Shown here: in pieces, positions 16,408 through 24,196 of the stretch
Position numbering within the stretch: position 1 is the first letter of the stretch
How the letters are laid out: the number at the start of each line of letters is the position of its first letter
Origin: an uncultured Veillonellaceae bacterium
GTDB lineage: Bacteria > Bacillota > Negativicutes > Veillonellales > Megasphaeraceae
Length of the DNA stretch: 47,147 nt
Direction: 5' to 3'
Assembly (NCBI GenBank): GCA_900546795.1
Contig: UREG01000003.1
Location: forward strand, 1 to 47,147
Position numbers and translations under genes: made by a program
Notes under the pieces: generated by a model
What the model was told of the DNA's origin: nothing
Databases searched by the model: none
What the model saw: only the letters and a program-made list of their open reading frames with translations

Positions 16408-17106
16408 CTACTCCTTTCTTATATCGTCCTGAATCACGCCGTCCCGCAGGATGATCCCCCGTTTTGCAAACTCGGCAATATCCGGTTCGTGCGTGACGAG
16501 AAGGATCGTTTTTCCCTGTTTGTATAAATCCGTAAATATTTTCATTACATCAATACTGGATTTGCTGTCCAAGTTCCCTGTAGGTTCGTCCGCCATGATG
16601 ATTGCCGGATCGTTGACCAGCGCCCGGGCAATAGCGACCCGCTGGCGCTGGCCGCCGCTCAGCGCATTGGGCAGATGATCCATCCGCTCGCCTAGTCCTA
16701 ATTCCATCAGCAGCTTCTCGCCCCGCGGCTTCCGTTCTTCTTTTGGAATACCGGCATAGATCATGGGAAGGATAACATTTTCCAGCGCCGTCAATTTCGG
16801 CAGTAAATTAAAGCTCTGAAACACAAAACCGATCTGCTTATTCCGCACTTCCGCCAGTTCGTCATCAGTAAGACCGGCTACTTCTTTCCCGGCCAGTTCA
16901 TATGATCCGGAGGTCGGCCGATCCAAACAGCCTAATATATTCATTAAGGTGGACTTGCCGGAACCGGACGGCCCCATGATCGACATAAAGTCGCCGGCGT
17001 AGACGTCCAGATCGATGCCTTTTAGGACATGTACCGCAAGCTCACCGCTTCCATAGGTCTTCGTGATTCCTTCTAAATGAATGACCGTCTTTCTTTTTTC
17101 ATCCAT
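16408..17106 (-). CDS. MacB/LolD-type ABC exporter ATP-binding protein
   Basis: About 232 aa. Walker A GPSGSGKST (about 49-57 in the long frame), signature LSGGQRQRVAIARAL and Walker B IIMADEPTGNLDS are all intact. The DEPTGNLD form is typical of MacB/LolD/FtsE ATPases. A GTG at 17115 would extend it by three codons, but AGGAAG then has no spacing. The ATG at 17106 fits the ribosome site better. It pairs with the separate permease downstream. Confidence 0.92.
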   Translation of the reverse strand: MDEKRKTVIHLEGITKTYGSGELAVHVLKGIDLDVYAGDFMSIMGPSGSGKSTLMNILGCLDRPTSGSYELAGKEVAGLTDDELAEVRNKQIGFVFQSFNLLPKLTALENVILPMIYAGIPKEERKPRGEKLLMELGLGERMDHLPNALSGGQRQRVAIARALVNDPAIIMADEPTGNLDSKSSIDVMKIFTDLYKQGKTILLVTHEPDIAEFAKRGIILRDGVIQDDIRKE

Positions 17107-17118
17107 AGCCGTCACTTC

Positions 17119-18204
17119 CTATATCCGCACAGGCCGCGTAGATGCCGGAACCTGCTTGCCGCCTTCCACTACGCCGCTGACCACGATTTCGTCTCCTTCA
17201 GACAAGCCGGACTTTACTTCTACTTCCGTATCGCCGGTAATCCCTGTCGTAATATATTTTGCCGTCGGCGTGCCGTTTTCGATTACGTATACAAACGATC
17301 CTTTCGCATCGGTCCGTATCGCCGTAAGCGGCACCAGCAGCGCCTGTTCCACTTCATCTCCGACAATCGTTGCCCGCGCCGTCATCATAGGCAGCAAGCC
17401 TTCCATATGGCTTTTATCGATCGCTGCTTTTACCGTGTAATATACTACCGTCGTAGAAGTAGTGCTGACGCTGCCTTTTTCCCCTTTAGATATGCTCGAT
17501 ACGGTACCGTAGTACGTCCGATCCGGATAAGCATCGACGGTAAAGCGCACCTGCTGGCCTTCTTTCACACTGCCGATATCCGTTTCATCGACAAGCAGGC
17601 GGATCTCCAGTTCACTTTCATCGGCAACCGTTACAATGATCATCTGGCTGCTCAATCCCTGAGATACAGTCTGGCCGGCTTTGAGCGGTTCGCCGATAAT
17701 CGTTCCTGTGATCGGCGAGGTAATGATCGTATCATCATAATCGCCCTGTGCTTTTTCATAATTGGTTTTTGCCGTCAAATACGCCAGTTCCGCGTCGTCC
17801 AGCGACTCTTTGGATATGGCGGCCTGCTCGTACAGCGTGATATAGCGCTGGTAATGCACCCAGGCGTTATCCATTTTGTTCTTCGTGTCTTCTACATTGG
17901 CCGTCACACTTTTATCTTCAATGATTGCCAGCGTGTCCCCTTTTTCTACATGCTGGTTTTCTTTAACCAGCACTTCTTTGAGCAGACCGGATATTTTCGT
18001 ACTCACATCAACGGATGTGACCGGATTGATGGTTCCGGTGGCCGATATCTGCGTGCCGATATGTCCGCGCTCTACTTTTCCCACTGTATAGGTAGTTTTA
18101 ACAGCAGAAGCCGCGCTTTTCTGCCAATAATATACACCGCCGCCAACCAGGCACAGAAGAATCAGGCCGGCAATAATTGTACGTTTGTTTTTCCCTATAT
18201 TCAT
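17119..18204 (-). CDS. MacA-like periplasmic adaptor (membrane-fusion protein)
   Basis: 361 aa with an N-terminal membrane anchor (about 9-27). A lipoyl half-motif (GTINPVTSVDVSTKISG) is followed by a helical hairpin (about 100-160) and the second lipoyl half (DDTIITSPITGTIIGEP). Beta-barrel and membrane-proximal domains follow. Adaptors of this class bridge an inner-membrane ABC exporter and an outer-membrane channel, which agrees with a diderm cell. No TolC gene is in the window. It is the first gene of the three-gene exporter operon and has an AGGAAA ribosome site. Confidence 0.9.
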   Translation of the reverse strand: MNIGKNKRTIIAGLILLCLVGGGVYYWQKSAASAVKTTYTVGKVERGHIGTQISATGTINPVTSVDVSTKISGLLKEVLVKENQHVEKGDTLAIIEDKSVTANVEDTKNKMDNAWVHYQRYITLYEQAAISKESLDDAELAYLTAKTNYEKAQGDYDDTIITSPITGTIIGEPLKAGQTVSQGLSSQMIIVTVADESELEIRLLVDETDIGSVKEGQQVRFTVDAYPDRTYYGTVSSISKGEKGSVSTTSTTVVYYTVKAAIDKSHMEGLLPMMTARATIVGDEVEQALLVPLTAIRTDAKGSFVYVIENGTPTAKYITTGITGDTEVEVKSGLSEGDEIVVSGVVEGGKQVPASTRPVRI

Positions 18205-18219
18205 CGTTTTTCCTTTCTT

Positions 18220-19182
18220 TCATCGACCTAATAACGTCACTAAATCGTAGAGCTTTCGATCGATATGGTATGTATATTTATCAACTTCATGATAGGGCGT
18301 CAGCACGGTGTGTCCATTGATTTCCCCTACCACGACATTCATCGTGCCCGATACCGCCGCGTCTACTGCTTTTCTGGCAAACAGCGCTGCAGTGATCGTA
18401 TCCCGCGCAGTAGGCGCTCCGCCCCGCTGAATATATCCCAGTACGGTCAAATTCGTTTCTAAATACGTATGTTCCTGTATATATTTTTGTACCTCCGCTC
18501 CGGAAGCAGCGCCTTCGGCAACGATAACGATACTGCTCAATTTTCCGGTTTTGTGGCTTTCCATCAAACCTGCGCATACCGCTTCCAGATCTGCAGGATA
18601 TTCCGGCAGCAGCGTATATTCCGCACCGCAGGCCAAGCCAGCATACAGCGCGATATACCCGGCATTCCGGCCCATTACTTCCACGATCGCTACCCGTTCA
18701 TGCGAATAAGCGGTATCCCGTATCCGGCTGGCTGCATCTAAAACTGTATTGAGCGCCGTATCAAAACCGAGCGTATACTGAGTCCCCGGCATATCATTGT
18801 CAATCGTTCCCGGTATCGTGATCGTAGGAAATCCCAGCCGGCTCAGCGCCTGCGCTCCTTTTAGCGAACCGTCCCCGCCGATGACAAAAAGACAGTCGAT
18901 ATCCAGAGATCGAAGGTATTCAACCGCTTCTCTCTGCGCCCAGCCATGTTTAAAATCTTCACATCGGGCCGTTTTCAATAAAGTGCCTCCCCGATGGATA
19001 ATCCCGCCGACGCCCCGGATCGATAAGGGAAAACTTTCCTGCCGCAGCAGGCCTTCATATCCCCGGCAGACTCCCTGTACCGCCACGCCCAACTGGGCGG
19101 CATACCGCACCACGGCCCGTACAGCCGCGTTCATTCCCGGCGCATCTCCGCCGCTTGTCAATATCGCTGCTTTGTATATCAT
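18220..19182 (-). CDS. pfkA: ATP-dependent 6-phosphofructokinase
   Basis: 320 aa, the family's usual size when started at the ATG 19182. AILTSGGDAPGMNAAVRAV (about 5-23) is the ATP-binding start. GGDGSLKGA with Gly after GGD, and PGTIDND (catalytic aspartates), mark the ATP-using rather than PPi-using type. EVMGRNAGYIAL is the fructose-6-phosphate site. The start ATG overlaps the stop of the shikimate-kinase-like gene (ATGA), which supports this start over the GTG at 19191 and points to translational coupling. It is the last gene of the pilus transcription unit as far as can be seen. Confidence 0.95.
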   Translation of the reverse strand: MIYKAAILTSGGDAPGMNAAVRAVVRYAAQLGVAVQGVCRGYEGLLRQESFPLSIRGVGGIIHRGGTLLKTARCEDFKHGWAQREAVEYLRSLDIDCLFVIGGDGSLKGAQALSRLGFPTITIPGTIDNDMPGTQYTLGFDTALNTVLDAASRIRDTAYSHERVAIVEVMGRNAGYIALYAGLACGAEYTLLPEYPADLEAVCAGLMESHKTGKLSSIVIVAEGAASGAEVQKYIQEHTYLETNLTVLGYIQRGGAPTARDTITAALFARKAVDAAVSGTMNVVVGEINGHTVLTPYHEVDKYTYHIDRKLYDLVTLLGR

Positions 19183-19724
19183 GGCATCCACTTCCTTTTC
19201 GCAAATGTGAGCTGTTCTTTTTCTATATGCCGCAATATAGCCGCTGCAATGCAGTCCGGCCCTTCCGAGGTCGTATCAATCACCAGATTGCATTGCTTAT
19301 ATACATGTCCCCAGCTATGCACCATATTCTGTACAAATGATTCCAAGTTATCATAATCCATGGTCGGCCGTTTGCCCATACGCCGCTTGACCCGATGTAC
19401 GATCGCTTTAGGCTCTGCCTGCAGTCCGATAATATAGCTGTACCGTTTCAGCATGGACAGCGTCCGCCGATCCGGTACAAAATTTCCGCCGATCGAAAGA
19501 ACGGCTTCATGATAATAACTGATCTGCCGCATGATCTCATGCTCTTTGCGGCGAAATTCATCTTCACCGTATTCCTCATAATACGCTGCAATAGAACAGC
19601 CGGTGATTTTTTCTATACGCCGGTCTGTATCGACAAACTGCCATCGCAGCCGGTTGGCCAGTTTTCTTCCAATATGGCTTTTGCCGCACCCCATGGAACC
19701 GATCAGAACGATGTTTCTCAGCAT
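19179..19724 (-). CDS. shikimate-kinase-like protein with altered substrate site
   Basis: 181 aa. P-loop LIGSMGCGKSHIG (about 7-19), the DTD pair (VDTDRRIE, about 32-39) and the substrate arginine of FRRKEHEI (about 58) match AroK, as does the lid GKRP. Two conserved features differ. The GGG motif reads SIGGN. The arginine expected four residues before the tyrosine near the C terminus (RxxxY) is a tryptophan (WGHVYKQ). It could be a divergent AroK or a small-molecule kinase with another substrate. It directly follows the PilO-like gene, recalling the pilMNOPQ-aroK order of Proteobacteria, and overlaps pfkA. Confidence 0.75.
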   Translation of the reverse strand: MLRNIVLIGSMGCGKSHIGRKLANRLRWQFVDTDRRIEKITGCSIAAYYEEYGEDEFRRKEHEIMRQISYYHEAVLSIGGNFVPDRRTLSMLKRYSYIIGLQAEPKAIVHRVKRRMGKRPTMDYDNLESFVQNMVHSWGHVYKQCNLVIDTTSEGPDCIAAAILRHIEKEQLTFAKRKWMP

Positions 19725-20195
19725 TTACCTCACCCCCTCGGAATGTAAAAATTCCACGGCAAATACCGTTTGAAGCTGTGTATTCCCCTGTTCCAGCGAA
19801 AGCACCTTCAGCCGATGAAGAGGCAGCGCCATCTCCATCTTTTCCCACAAAGCAAGGATCTGATAAAACGAACCGCGCCCCGTCATGACCAGCCGGCTCG
19901 TTTCCCCCTGTATTTCCCGGTGCAGTTCCAAAACGGCAGTTCCCGTTTCCGCGCTAAGTTCATAGAGCCGCTCCATCGGGTCATCGGCTCCCTGACCGTC
20001 CAGCCGCCGCAGGAGTGCCAAACCGTCTCCTGCCCGCTGTGCCTGATAGTATGCAATTTCTTCTGCCTGCCGCTCATATTCCGCTCGCTGTTCTTCATAC
20101 GACTGCCGCTGCTGATATCCCAGCCCCGCAGCACAGCTCCCTAAAAGAACCAACGCCAGAATACTGCTCCATATATACCGATAACACTCAGTCAT
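19725..20195 (-). CDS. PilO-like pilus assembly protein
   Basis: About 156 aa with one N-terminal membrane helix (SSILALVLLGSCAAGLGY), a coiled-coil rich in Q/E/R (about 30-55) and a small C-terminal ferredoxin-like domain. That is the layout of PilO/GspM alignment proteins. I assign it by topology and position after the PilN-like gene, because PilO sequences are poorly conserved. ATG 20195 has GGAG 8 bases upstream. Unlike the other pilus genes it is separated from its neighbour by about 160 AT-rich bases. Confidence 0.6.
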   Translation of the reverse strand: MTECYRYIWSSILALVLLGSCAAGLGYQQRQSYEEQRAEYERQAEEIAYYQAQRAGDGLALLRRLDGQGADDPMERLYELSAETGTAVLELHREIQGETSRLVMTGRGSFYQILALWEKMEMALPLHRLKVLSLEQGNTQLQTVFAVEFLHSEGVR

Positions 20196-20358
20196 ATCCT
20201 TGTCTCCTGTATCAATATTCATTTTTCCTTATTTTATAATATACTCTATTATATTCCTTTTTTCTAGGAAAAACTTTCTATCTACACCAGACATGTCTTT
20301 TTATATTATCATACCTGGATTCTGTTTCAGTTATGTTACAGTCTGCTGTCCGTATACT
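20196..20358 (-). other. AT-rich gap inside the pilus operon with a possible internal promoter
   Basis: 163 bases without a gene, markedly AT-richer than the flanking genes. On the minus strand it holds GGAATATAATAG (a perfect -10 TATAAT) without a convincing -35. It may start a separate transcript for the PilO-like, kinase and pfkA genes. Confidence 0.35.
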
Positions 20359-20868
20359 TTATTTTTTCAGAGCCAGAATAAAATGAGTTCCTCTCCGATT
20401 CTTTTCTGACTTTTCTATCCGCACGGCCGTAAATAAACCGGTGCGTTCCAGTTTCTTCTGCCAGGAAACGGCACGGTCTGCCGCAGCCGCCCGCCCAGTC
20501 AGCCGTATTCCTTCCGCCGTTTCCTCTATCTTTTCCAACGCAGCGCCGTCCGGCCGCGTATCGGCAATAACTACCAAAACCTGCGGCCAGGGTATCCGCT
20601 CCTTCCCGAATGCGGCGCACTGTTCATACAGCTGCCGTCCTTCTTCCATCACCGCTTTTTTCTCCTGCGCCGCTTCATACAAAGGCGCCTGCTCTTCTAG
20701 AGCCGCTTCCATCTCCCGATCCAGCGATCCCCAATACCAGACGCTCCAAACGCCCCACAAACAAAAAAGGACCGCACCGAGCATCGCTCCGCCTGCGGCC
20801 ACTTTCTTCTGCCATGAACGATACACGTCTTTACGTACCGCTTTTCCTAGTTCAAATTCCATCTGCAT
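20359..20868 (-). CDS. PilN-like pilus assembly protein
   Basis: About 169 aa with an N-terminal cytoplasmic tail, one membrane helix (GAMLGAVLFCLWGVWSVWYW), a glutamate/lysine-rich coiled-coil and a small C-terminal domain. This is the layout of PilN/GspL C-terminal proteins that pair with PilO. Conserved PilN-type phrases are weak, so the call rests on topology and order (PilM-like, PilN-like, PilO-like). ATG 20868 follows GAGGCGGC. The frame extends upstream into the preceding gene, but without a ribosome site. Confidence 0.6.
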   Translation of the reverse strand: MQMEFELGKAVRKDVYRSWQKKVAAGGAMLGAVLFCLWGVWSVWYWGSLDREMEAALEEQAPLYEAAQEKKAVMEEGRQLYEQCAAFGKERIPWPQVLVVIADTRPDGAALEKIEETAEGIRLTGRAAAADRAVSWQKKLERTGLFTAVRIEKSEKNRRGTHFILALKK

Positions 20869-21523
20869 GCCGCCTCTTTCCCTGTACAATATCTTGCAGC
20901 AGCGGCGTCCAGCCCTCGTTTAAGTCTATCTTCCACAACAGTTCCCCCACGTCATTTTCCGCTGCATGCGCTGCATTTCCGTAAGAGAGTGCTATATCTT
21001 GAAAATGCTGCCCGCTCCAAATCCGGCATACGCCGTCATAGTCTCTATAATATTGCGCGATTAACGGCGCCAGCGCTTCACTGCGCCATATGTATACCCG
21101 CTCTTTTTTAAATGCGTGATATATGCGGCGCATTCTTTCTATCGGGTACGAGGCGATCGTCCAATCAGTCCCGCCCGTTTGCCGCTTGGTTCCATAACAC
21201 CGCTCGTCCGCTTCATTTAATTGCAGATACTGCACCGCTTCCGCCGCACACGCAAACGGCAGCTCCCGCGTCTCCAGCAAGACAGAATCATCGGCCCAAA
21301 GCAAATATACCGCCGCCCATTCCAGCTGATATCGCCGGCATACGAGCCGCACTTGTTCTTCCAACGTTTCTTCTTCAAAGGGCACAAAAAAATACCGCGC
21401 CTGTTTCCACACAGGCCGCCGCAGATAAGCGCCGCTTTCCGTCCATATACAGGTATGCAAAAGTTCCCGTGACAAATGCTTCCGCCATTCTTCCCATACC
21501 TCAAAACCGAGTGCTCCGTACAT
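20852..21523 (-). CDS. divergent PilM/GspL-like protein, function uncertain
   Basis: 223 aa, no signal peptide or membrane helix, rich in aromatic residues and tryptophan. It occupies the place where PilM lies in type IV pilus operons (before PilN). Phrases such as YFFVPFEEETLEEQVR and ALSYGN would fit an actin-like PilM/GspL fold. It is much shorter than PilM (about 350 aa), and no ATP-binding motif can be recognised. It overlaps the PilN-like gene and the upstream pseudopilin gene. I would treat it as a hypothetical pilus-assembly protein. Confidence 0.5.
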   Translation of the reverse strand: MYGALGFEVWEEWRKHLSRELLHTCIWTESGAYLRRPVWKQARYFFVPFEEETLEEQVRLVCRRYQLEWAAVYLLWADDSVLLETRELPFACAAEAVQYLQLNEADERCYGTKRQTGGTDWTIASYPIERMRRIYHAFKKERVYIWRSEALAPLIAQYYRDYDGVCRIWSGQHFQDIALSYGNAAHAAENDVGELLWKIDLNEGWTPLLQDIVQGKRRHADGI

Positions 21524-21929
21524 CGTCCATCACCACTTTCCCTTCTTCATACAGCGTAAAACGAGCGGCAGTATTTCGCTGGATACCGCTGACGCTGTCT
21601 TTTCCCAATACATGTATCGTTCCTTTCATTTCCGTTTTTTCCTCATTCCATATCCCGCTGATTTCCAGACGAAAACTTCCCGCTCCTTCCACTGGTATGG
21701 ATTCTTCTACTGCCAGATTCTCTTTTACATGATAGGTTTCCAGCAGCTGCCAGGCATAGGCCAGTCCGCTTTCCGCCATATACTGCGCCCGCATGCCGCC
21801 TTCTCTTACCGCCGTCAGCTTTCCTTCATTATGCAGCAAAAAACCGGCTCCCATTCCGGCAGCCGTAATAACCAAAAACAGCAGAAGAACCGCCATTGCG
21901 GCCATTCCTGATTTTCTACGTGGTTCCAT
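21501..21929 (-). CDS. PilX-like minor pilin / exported assembly protein
   Basis: 142 aa. An N-terminal RRKSG then a hydrophobic helix MAAMAVLLLFLVITAAGMG, followed by YMAESGLAYAW, which is the typical PilX start (QQxALRxAESG). It lacks the Glu at +5 of the mature pilin, which is also true of some PilX/GspK proteins. The remainder is a small beta-rich domain. It is one of four consecutive pseudopilin-type genes with overlapping ends, likely priming the pilus tip. Confidence 0.65.
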   Translation of the reverse strand: MEPRRKSGMAAMAVLLLFLVITAAGMGAGFLLHNEGKLTAVREGGMRAQYMAESGLAYAWQLLETYHVKENLAVEESIPVEGAGSFRLEISGIWNEEKTEMKGTIHVLGKDSVSGIQRNTAARFTLYEEGKVVMDDVRSTRF

Positions 21930-22440
21930 ATTCCTCCATCAGCGGCAGTACGGTCACCTTTATATCCAGCTGCCGCTTCGTATAAGTATTAACAAAAGTA
22001 CCGTTCAATTCGATCATTCCATTCTCTTTTTTCTTTACAAAGATCCCGTCTTTTGGCAAACGCACTTCTATCTTTCCCCGCTGTTCCGCGCTGCTTCCCG
22101 TAAGCGGCTGCAGCGTATTGTCATCTAATATCATATATATACTGCCATTTTCCAGCCAATACCCCCGTTTCAGCAGCTGAGTACCGCTGGCCTGTTCACT
22201 GACAAAGACAATTTTTTTATCGTTTACCACGCGGATATTCCGGGCATAGCGAAGCTCGCTTCCCATGCGATCCATCACGATCCGAGCCTGTTCCTGCATT
22301 TCTATATCGCCGGCATAGCCTCGGTATGCCGCCATGCATTGCCGAACAAGAGGGAAAACGGCGCCGGCTGTGAGCACCAGCAGCCCCACTCCCAGCACAA
22401 ATTCGAGCAAAATTATTCCCCGCTTTGGTTTCGCAGCCAT
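21916..22440 (-). CDS. PilW/ComGF-like minor pilin
   Basis: 174 aa from the ATG at 22440 (AAAGGAGTGG upstream). The prepilin-type leader MAAKPKRG is followed by IILLEFVLGVGLLVLTAGAVF with Glu at the +5 position, then QEQARIVMDRMGSELRYAR, typical of PilW/GspJ. The longer open frame upstream overlaps the preceding gene and has no ribosome site. It is a pseudopilin processed by the peptidase encoded two genes upstream. Confidence 0.7.
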   Translation of the reverse strand: MAAKPKRGIILLEFVLGVGLLVLTAGAVFPLVRQCMAAYRGYAGDIEMQEQARIVMDRMGSELRYARNIRVVNDKKIVFVSEQASGTQLLKRGYWLENGSIYMILDDNTLQPLTGSSAEQRGKIEVRLPKDGIFVKKKENGMIELNGTFVNTYTKRQLDIKVTVLPLMEEYGTT

Positions 22441-22763
22441 ACCAGCCACTCCTTTTTCTTTCCATTTTCCGCAAAAATGGCAACGCGGCAGACCGTCAGT
22501 CCTTGCCCGTCCTCCATCGTACGCTGTACCCAATACGATTTTCCGTCCCACTCCCGGGTATAAGCGATTGCCGTCCGTTCCCGCTTTCCTGTTTCCATCG
22601 CTTCTTCTGCCAATATGGTCATCGCCGTTTGTTCTTGTATCATGCTCCGGCTCCGCAGCAGGCAGGCGCCGGCCTGAACGGCAGCAATCCCAGCCGCCGT
22701 CAGCCAGCACAAAATCATTGCCAATTCCAAAAAGATCATTCCCGACTTCTTTTTTATTCCCAT
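22413..22763 (-). CDS. PilV/GspI-like minor pilin
   Basis: 116 aa. Leader MGIKKKSG, then MIFLELAMILCWLTAAGIAA with Glu at +5 after the predicted cleavage. Later AEEAMETGKRER resembles the PilV/GspI helix, and a WVQRTM beta segment follows. It overlaps the genes on both sides by 10 and 28 bases. Confidence 0.68.
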   Translation of the reverse strand: MGIKKKSGMIFLELAMILCWLTAAGIAAVQAGACLLRSRSMIQEQTAMTILAEEAMETGKRERTAIAYTREWDGKSYWVQRTMEDGQGLTVCRVAIFAENGKKKEWLVWLRNQSGE

Positions 22764-23212
22764 GAAATCCGAATCCTCCCGGATTGTGCCTGCACGATTA
22801 CTTTAACTTGTTTTCCTGTACTCGCTTCCTGTATAACAACCGTTTTCTTGGTACTCACCGGTTTGCCGGATGTATCGATATCAAAATAAATCTGCCCCGA
22901 AGATACGAACGATGTTCCTTTCGGCAGATACCGATAAGACGTTTTCAAATTTCGAGATATACCGTACCGTGAACCGGAATACGTAAATATCGGCCGTTCA
23001 GCTCTTGCCGCATCTATATTCCTCGCATCCTGCTGCACCTGGCGCAAAGCACCTGCTGTTTGCTGCGCCGCAGTTTCCAGCCGCTGTTTTCCTTCATAGG
23101 TCTGTATTGCCGGCACCGCAGTTCCTATCCCGACCGCCAATACCGCCGCAACCAGCAGGATTTCCATATAGGCAAATCCCCGCTTCCTTTTTACTCCCAT
23201 TGCAAATACCAT
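22754..23212 (-). CDS. GspH/FimT-like pseudopilin
   Basis: 152 aa. The leader ends KRKRG, followed by FAYMEILLVAAVLAVGIGTAVP with Glu at +5, the canonical class III signal. The C-terminal domain YLPKGTSFVSSGQIYFD resembles GspH/FimT. I choose ATG 23212 because GAGGTG lies 5 bases upstream. A second ATG at 23200 would give a shorter leader. The long open frame further upstream reads through the peptidase gene in another frame and is not coding. Confidence 0.72.
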   Translation of the reverse strand: MVFAMGVKRKRGFAYMEILLVAAVLAVGIGTAVPAIQTYEGKQRLETAAQQTAGALRQVQQDARNIDAARAERPIFTYSGSRYGISRNLKTSYRYLPKGTSFVSSGQIYFDIDTSGKPVSTKKTVVIQEASTGKQVKVIVQAQSGRIRISWE

Positions 23213-23808
23213 TCCAGCACCTCTTTTAAGGAAAGCAGATAGAAAGCCATACAAAGAAATGGCGTAAACGGAATCTCCAGCCGCCGATATCCAAAACACC
23301 ATAGCCCCATGGCGGCTATTCCGCCAAGAAAAAACGCGAGCCACAGCAAAAAGGCCATTTCTCCCATCGTACACCAGCCGCTTATACCGGCGATCAGCCA
23401 TATATCCCCTTCCCCGAGCTGACCTCCGGAAAGCGACCGCAATCCGCCTAGCACGCCAGTCCCCAGCGCCAGAGCGCCTATGCTGCTCAAAGGCATTCCG
23501 ATATACAGCCAATGCAGCAAACCAATCCCGATACACAGCCGCAAACACGATTCCGGTATCCAGCAAAATCGAATATCCCAAAACACAATGCTCAGCAGCA
23601 GGAAATACAGCGCCCATTCCTCCGGATTCTTTCCCGCCAAATCCGCTATCGCCGCCATGATACCGCCGCAAACGACGGACAACTGCCCTCGAATATTCTG
23701 CGCCGACCACCGCCAATAGGTTCCGCTCTTCTTTCCTTCCTCTGTTTTTTCACACCAGGCCCAAACGGCATACCGGCAAAGCTCTGCCCCAGCCCATGCA
23801 GTCAGCAT
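23191..23808 (-). CDS. type 4 prepilin peptidase (A24, peptidase domain only)
   Basis: 205 aa with about six hydrophobic segments. Catalytic aspartates are visible in FWDIRFCWIPE (about 76-86) and GEGDIWLIAG (GxGD motif, about 132-141). The second acidic residue of the usual IPD is glutamate. The N-terminal domain with the two CxxC pairs and the N-methyltransferase part of PilD is missing, so mature pilins may not be methylated by this enzyme. It cleaves leaders of the neighbouring pilins in the inner membrane. ATG 23808 follows GGAGG. Confidence 0.82.
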   Translation of the reverse strand: MLTAWAGAELCRYAVWAWCEKTEEGKKSGTYWRWSAQNIRGQLSVVCGGIMAAIADLAGKNPEEWALYFLLLSIVFWDIRFCWIPESCLRLCIGIGLLHWLYIGMPLSSIGALALGTGVLGGLRSLSGGQLGEGDIWLIAGISGWCTMGEMAFLLWLAFFLGGIAAMGLWCFGYRRLEIPFTPFLCMAFYLLSLKEVLEWYLQWE

Positions 23809-23809
23809 A

Positions 23810-24172
23810 TCAGCCTCCTACGGCAGCCGTCTTTTTGCCAAAAGAAGAATATACCATGCCTTTATACGTACAGGTTACCTCGCCGGTAGAGCTGTTGATG
23901 GCATACGAGCTTCCGCCAGGTGCTTCCGGTACTGCCTGCAAATATTTATTTCCTGTAGCCAGCGCATCTACCGTAGCCGGATAACTGCCGGTATCCGTAT
24001 AATACATCATGGCAGCCGTGCCGATCGTCTGTACGTCCGCCTGTATTTTCGCGGTCTTGGCCGCATCTGCAGACGACGAAAAATTCGGTACCGCTACCGT
24101 TGCCAACATCGCCATAATTCCAACGGCAATTAATAATTCCATCAGACTAAATCCCGCTTTTTTCTTTTGCAT
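23810..24172 (-). CDS. major pilin / PulG-like pseudopilin
   Basis: 120 aa. MQKKKAG followed by FSLMELLIAVGIMAMLATVA is a perfect class III leader and hydrophobic helix with Glu at +5. The remaining 85 residues form a short alpha/beta domain with TYYTDTG-like MYYTDTGSYPATVDAL and Gly-rich end, like GspG or small clostridial pilins. It has the strongest ribosome site in the cluster (GAGGAG). Probably the main fibre subunit. Confidence 0.85.
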   Translation of the reverse strand: MQKKKAGFSLMELLIAVGIMAMLATVAVPNFSSSADAAKTAKIQADVQTIGTAAMMYYTDTGSYPATVDALATGNKYLQAVPEAPGGSSYAINSSTGEVTCTYKGMVYSSFGKKTAAVGG

Positions 24173-24196
24173 GATTCAAACTCCTCTCCCATTTCT

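Noticed and set aside
22440..22710. N-terminal extension of the PilW-like frame
   Set aside because: The extension lies wholly within the preceding pseudopilin gene. The prepilin leader and ribosome site place the start at 22440.
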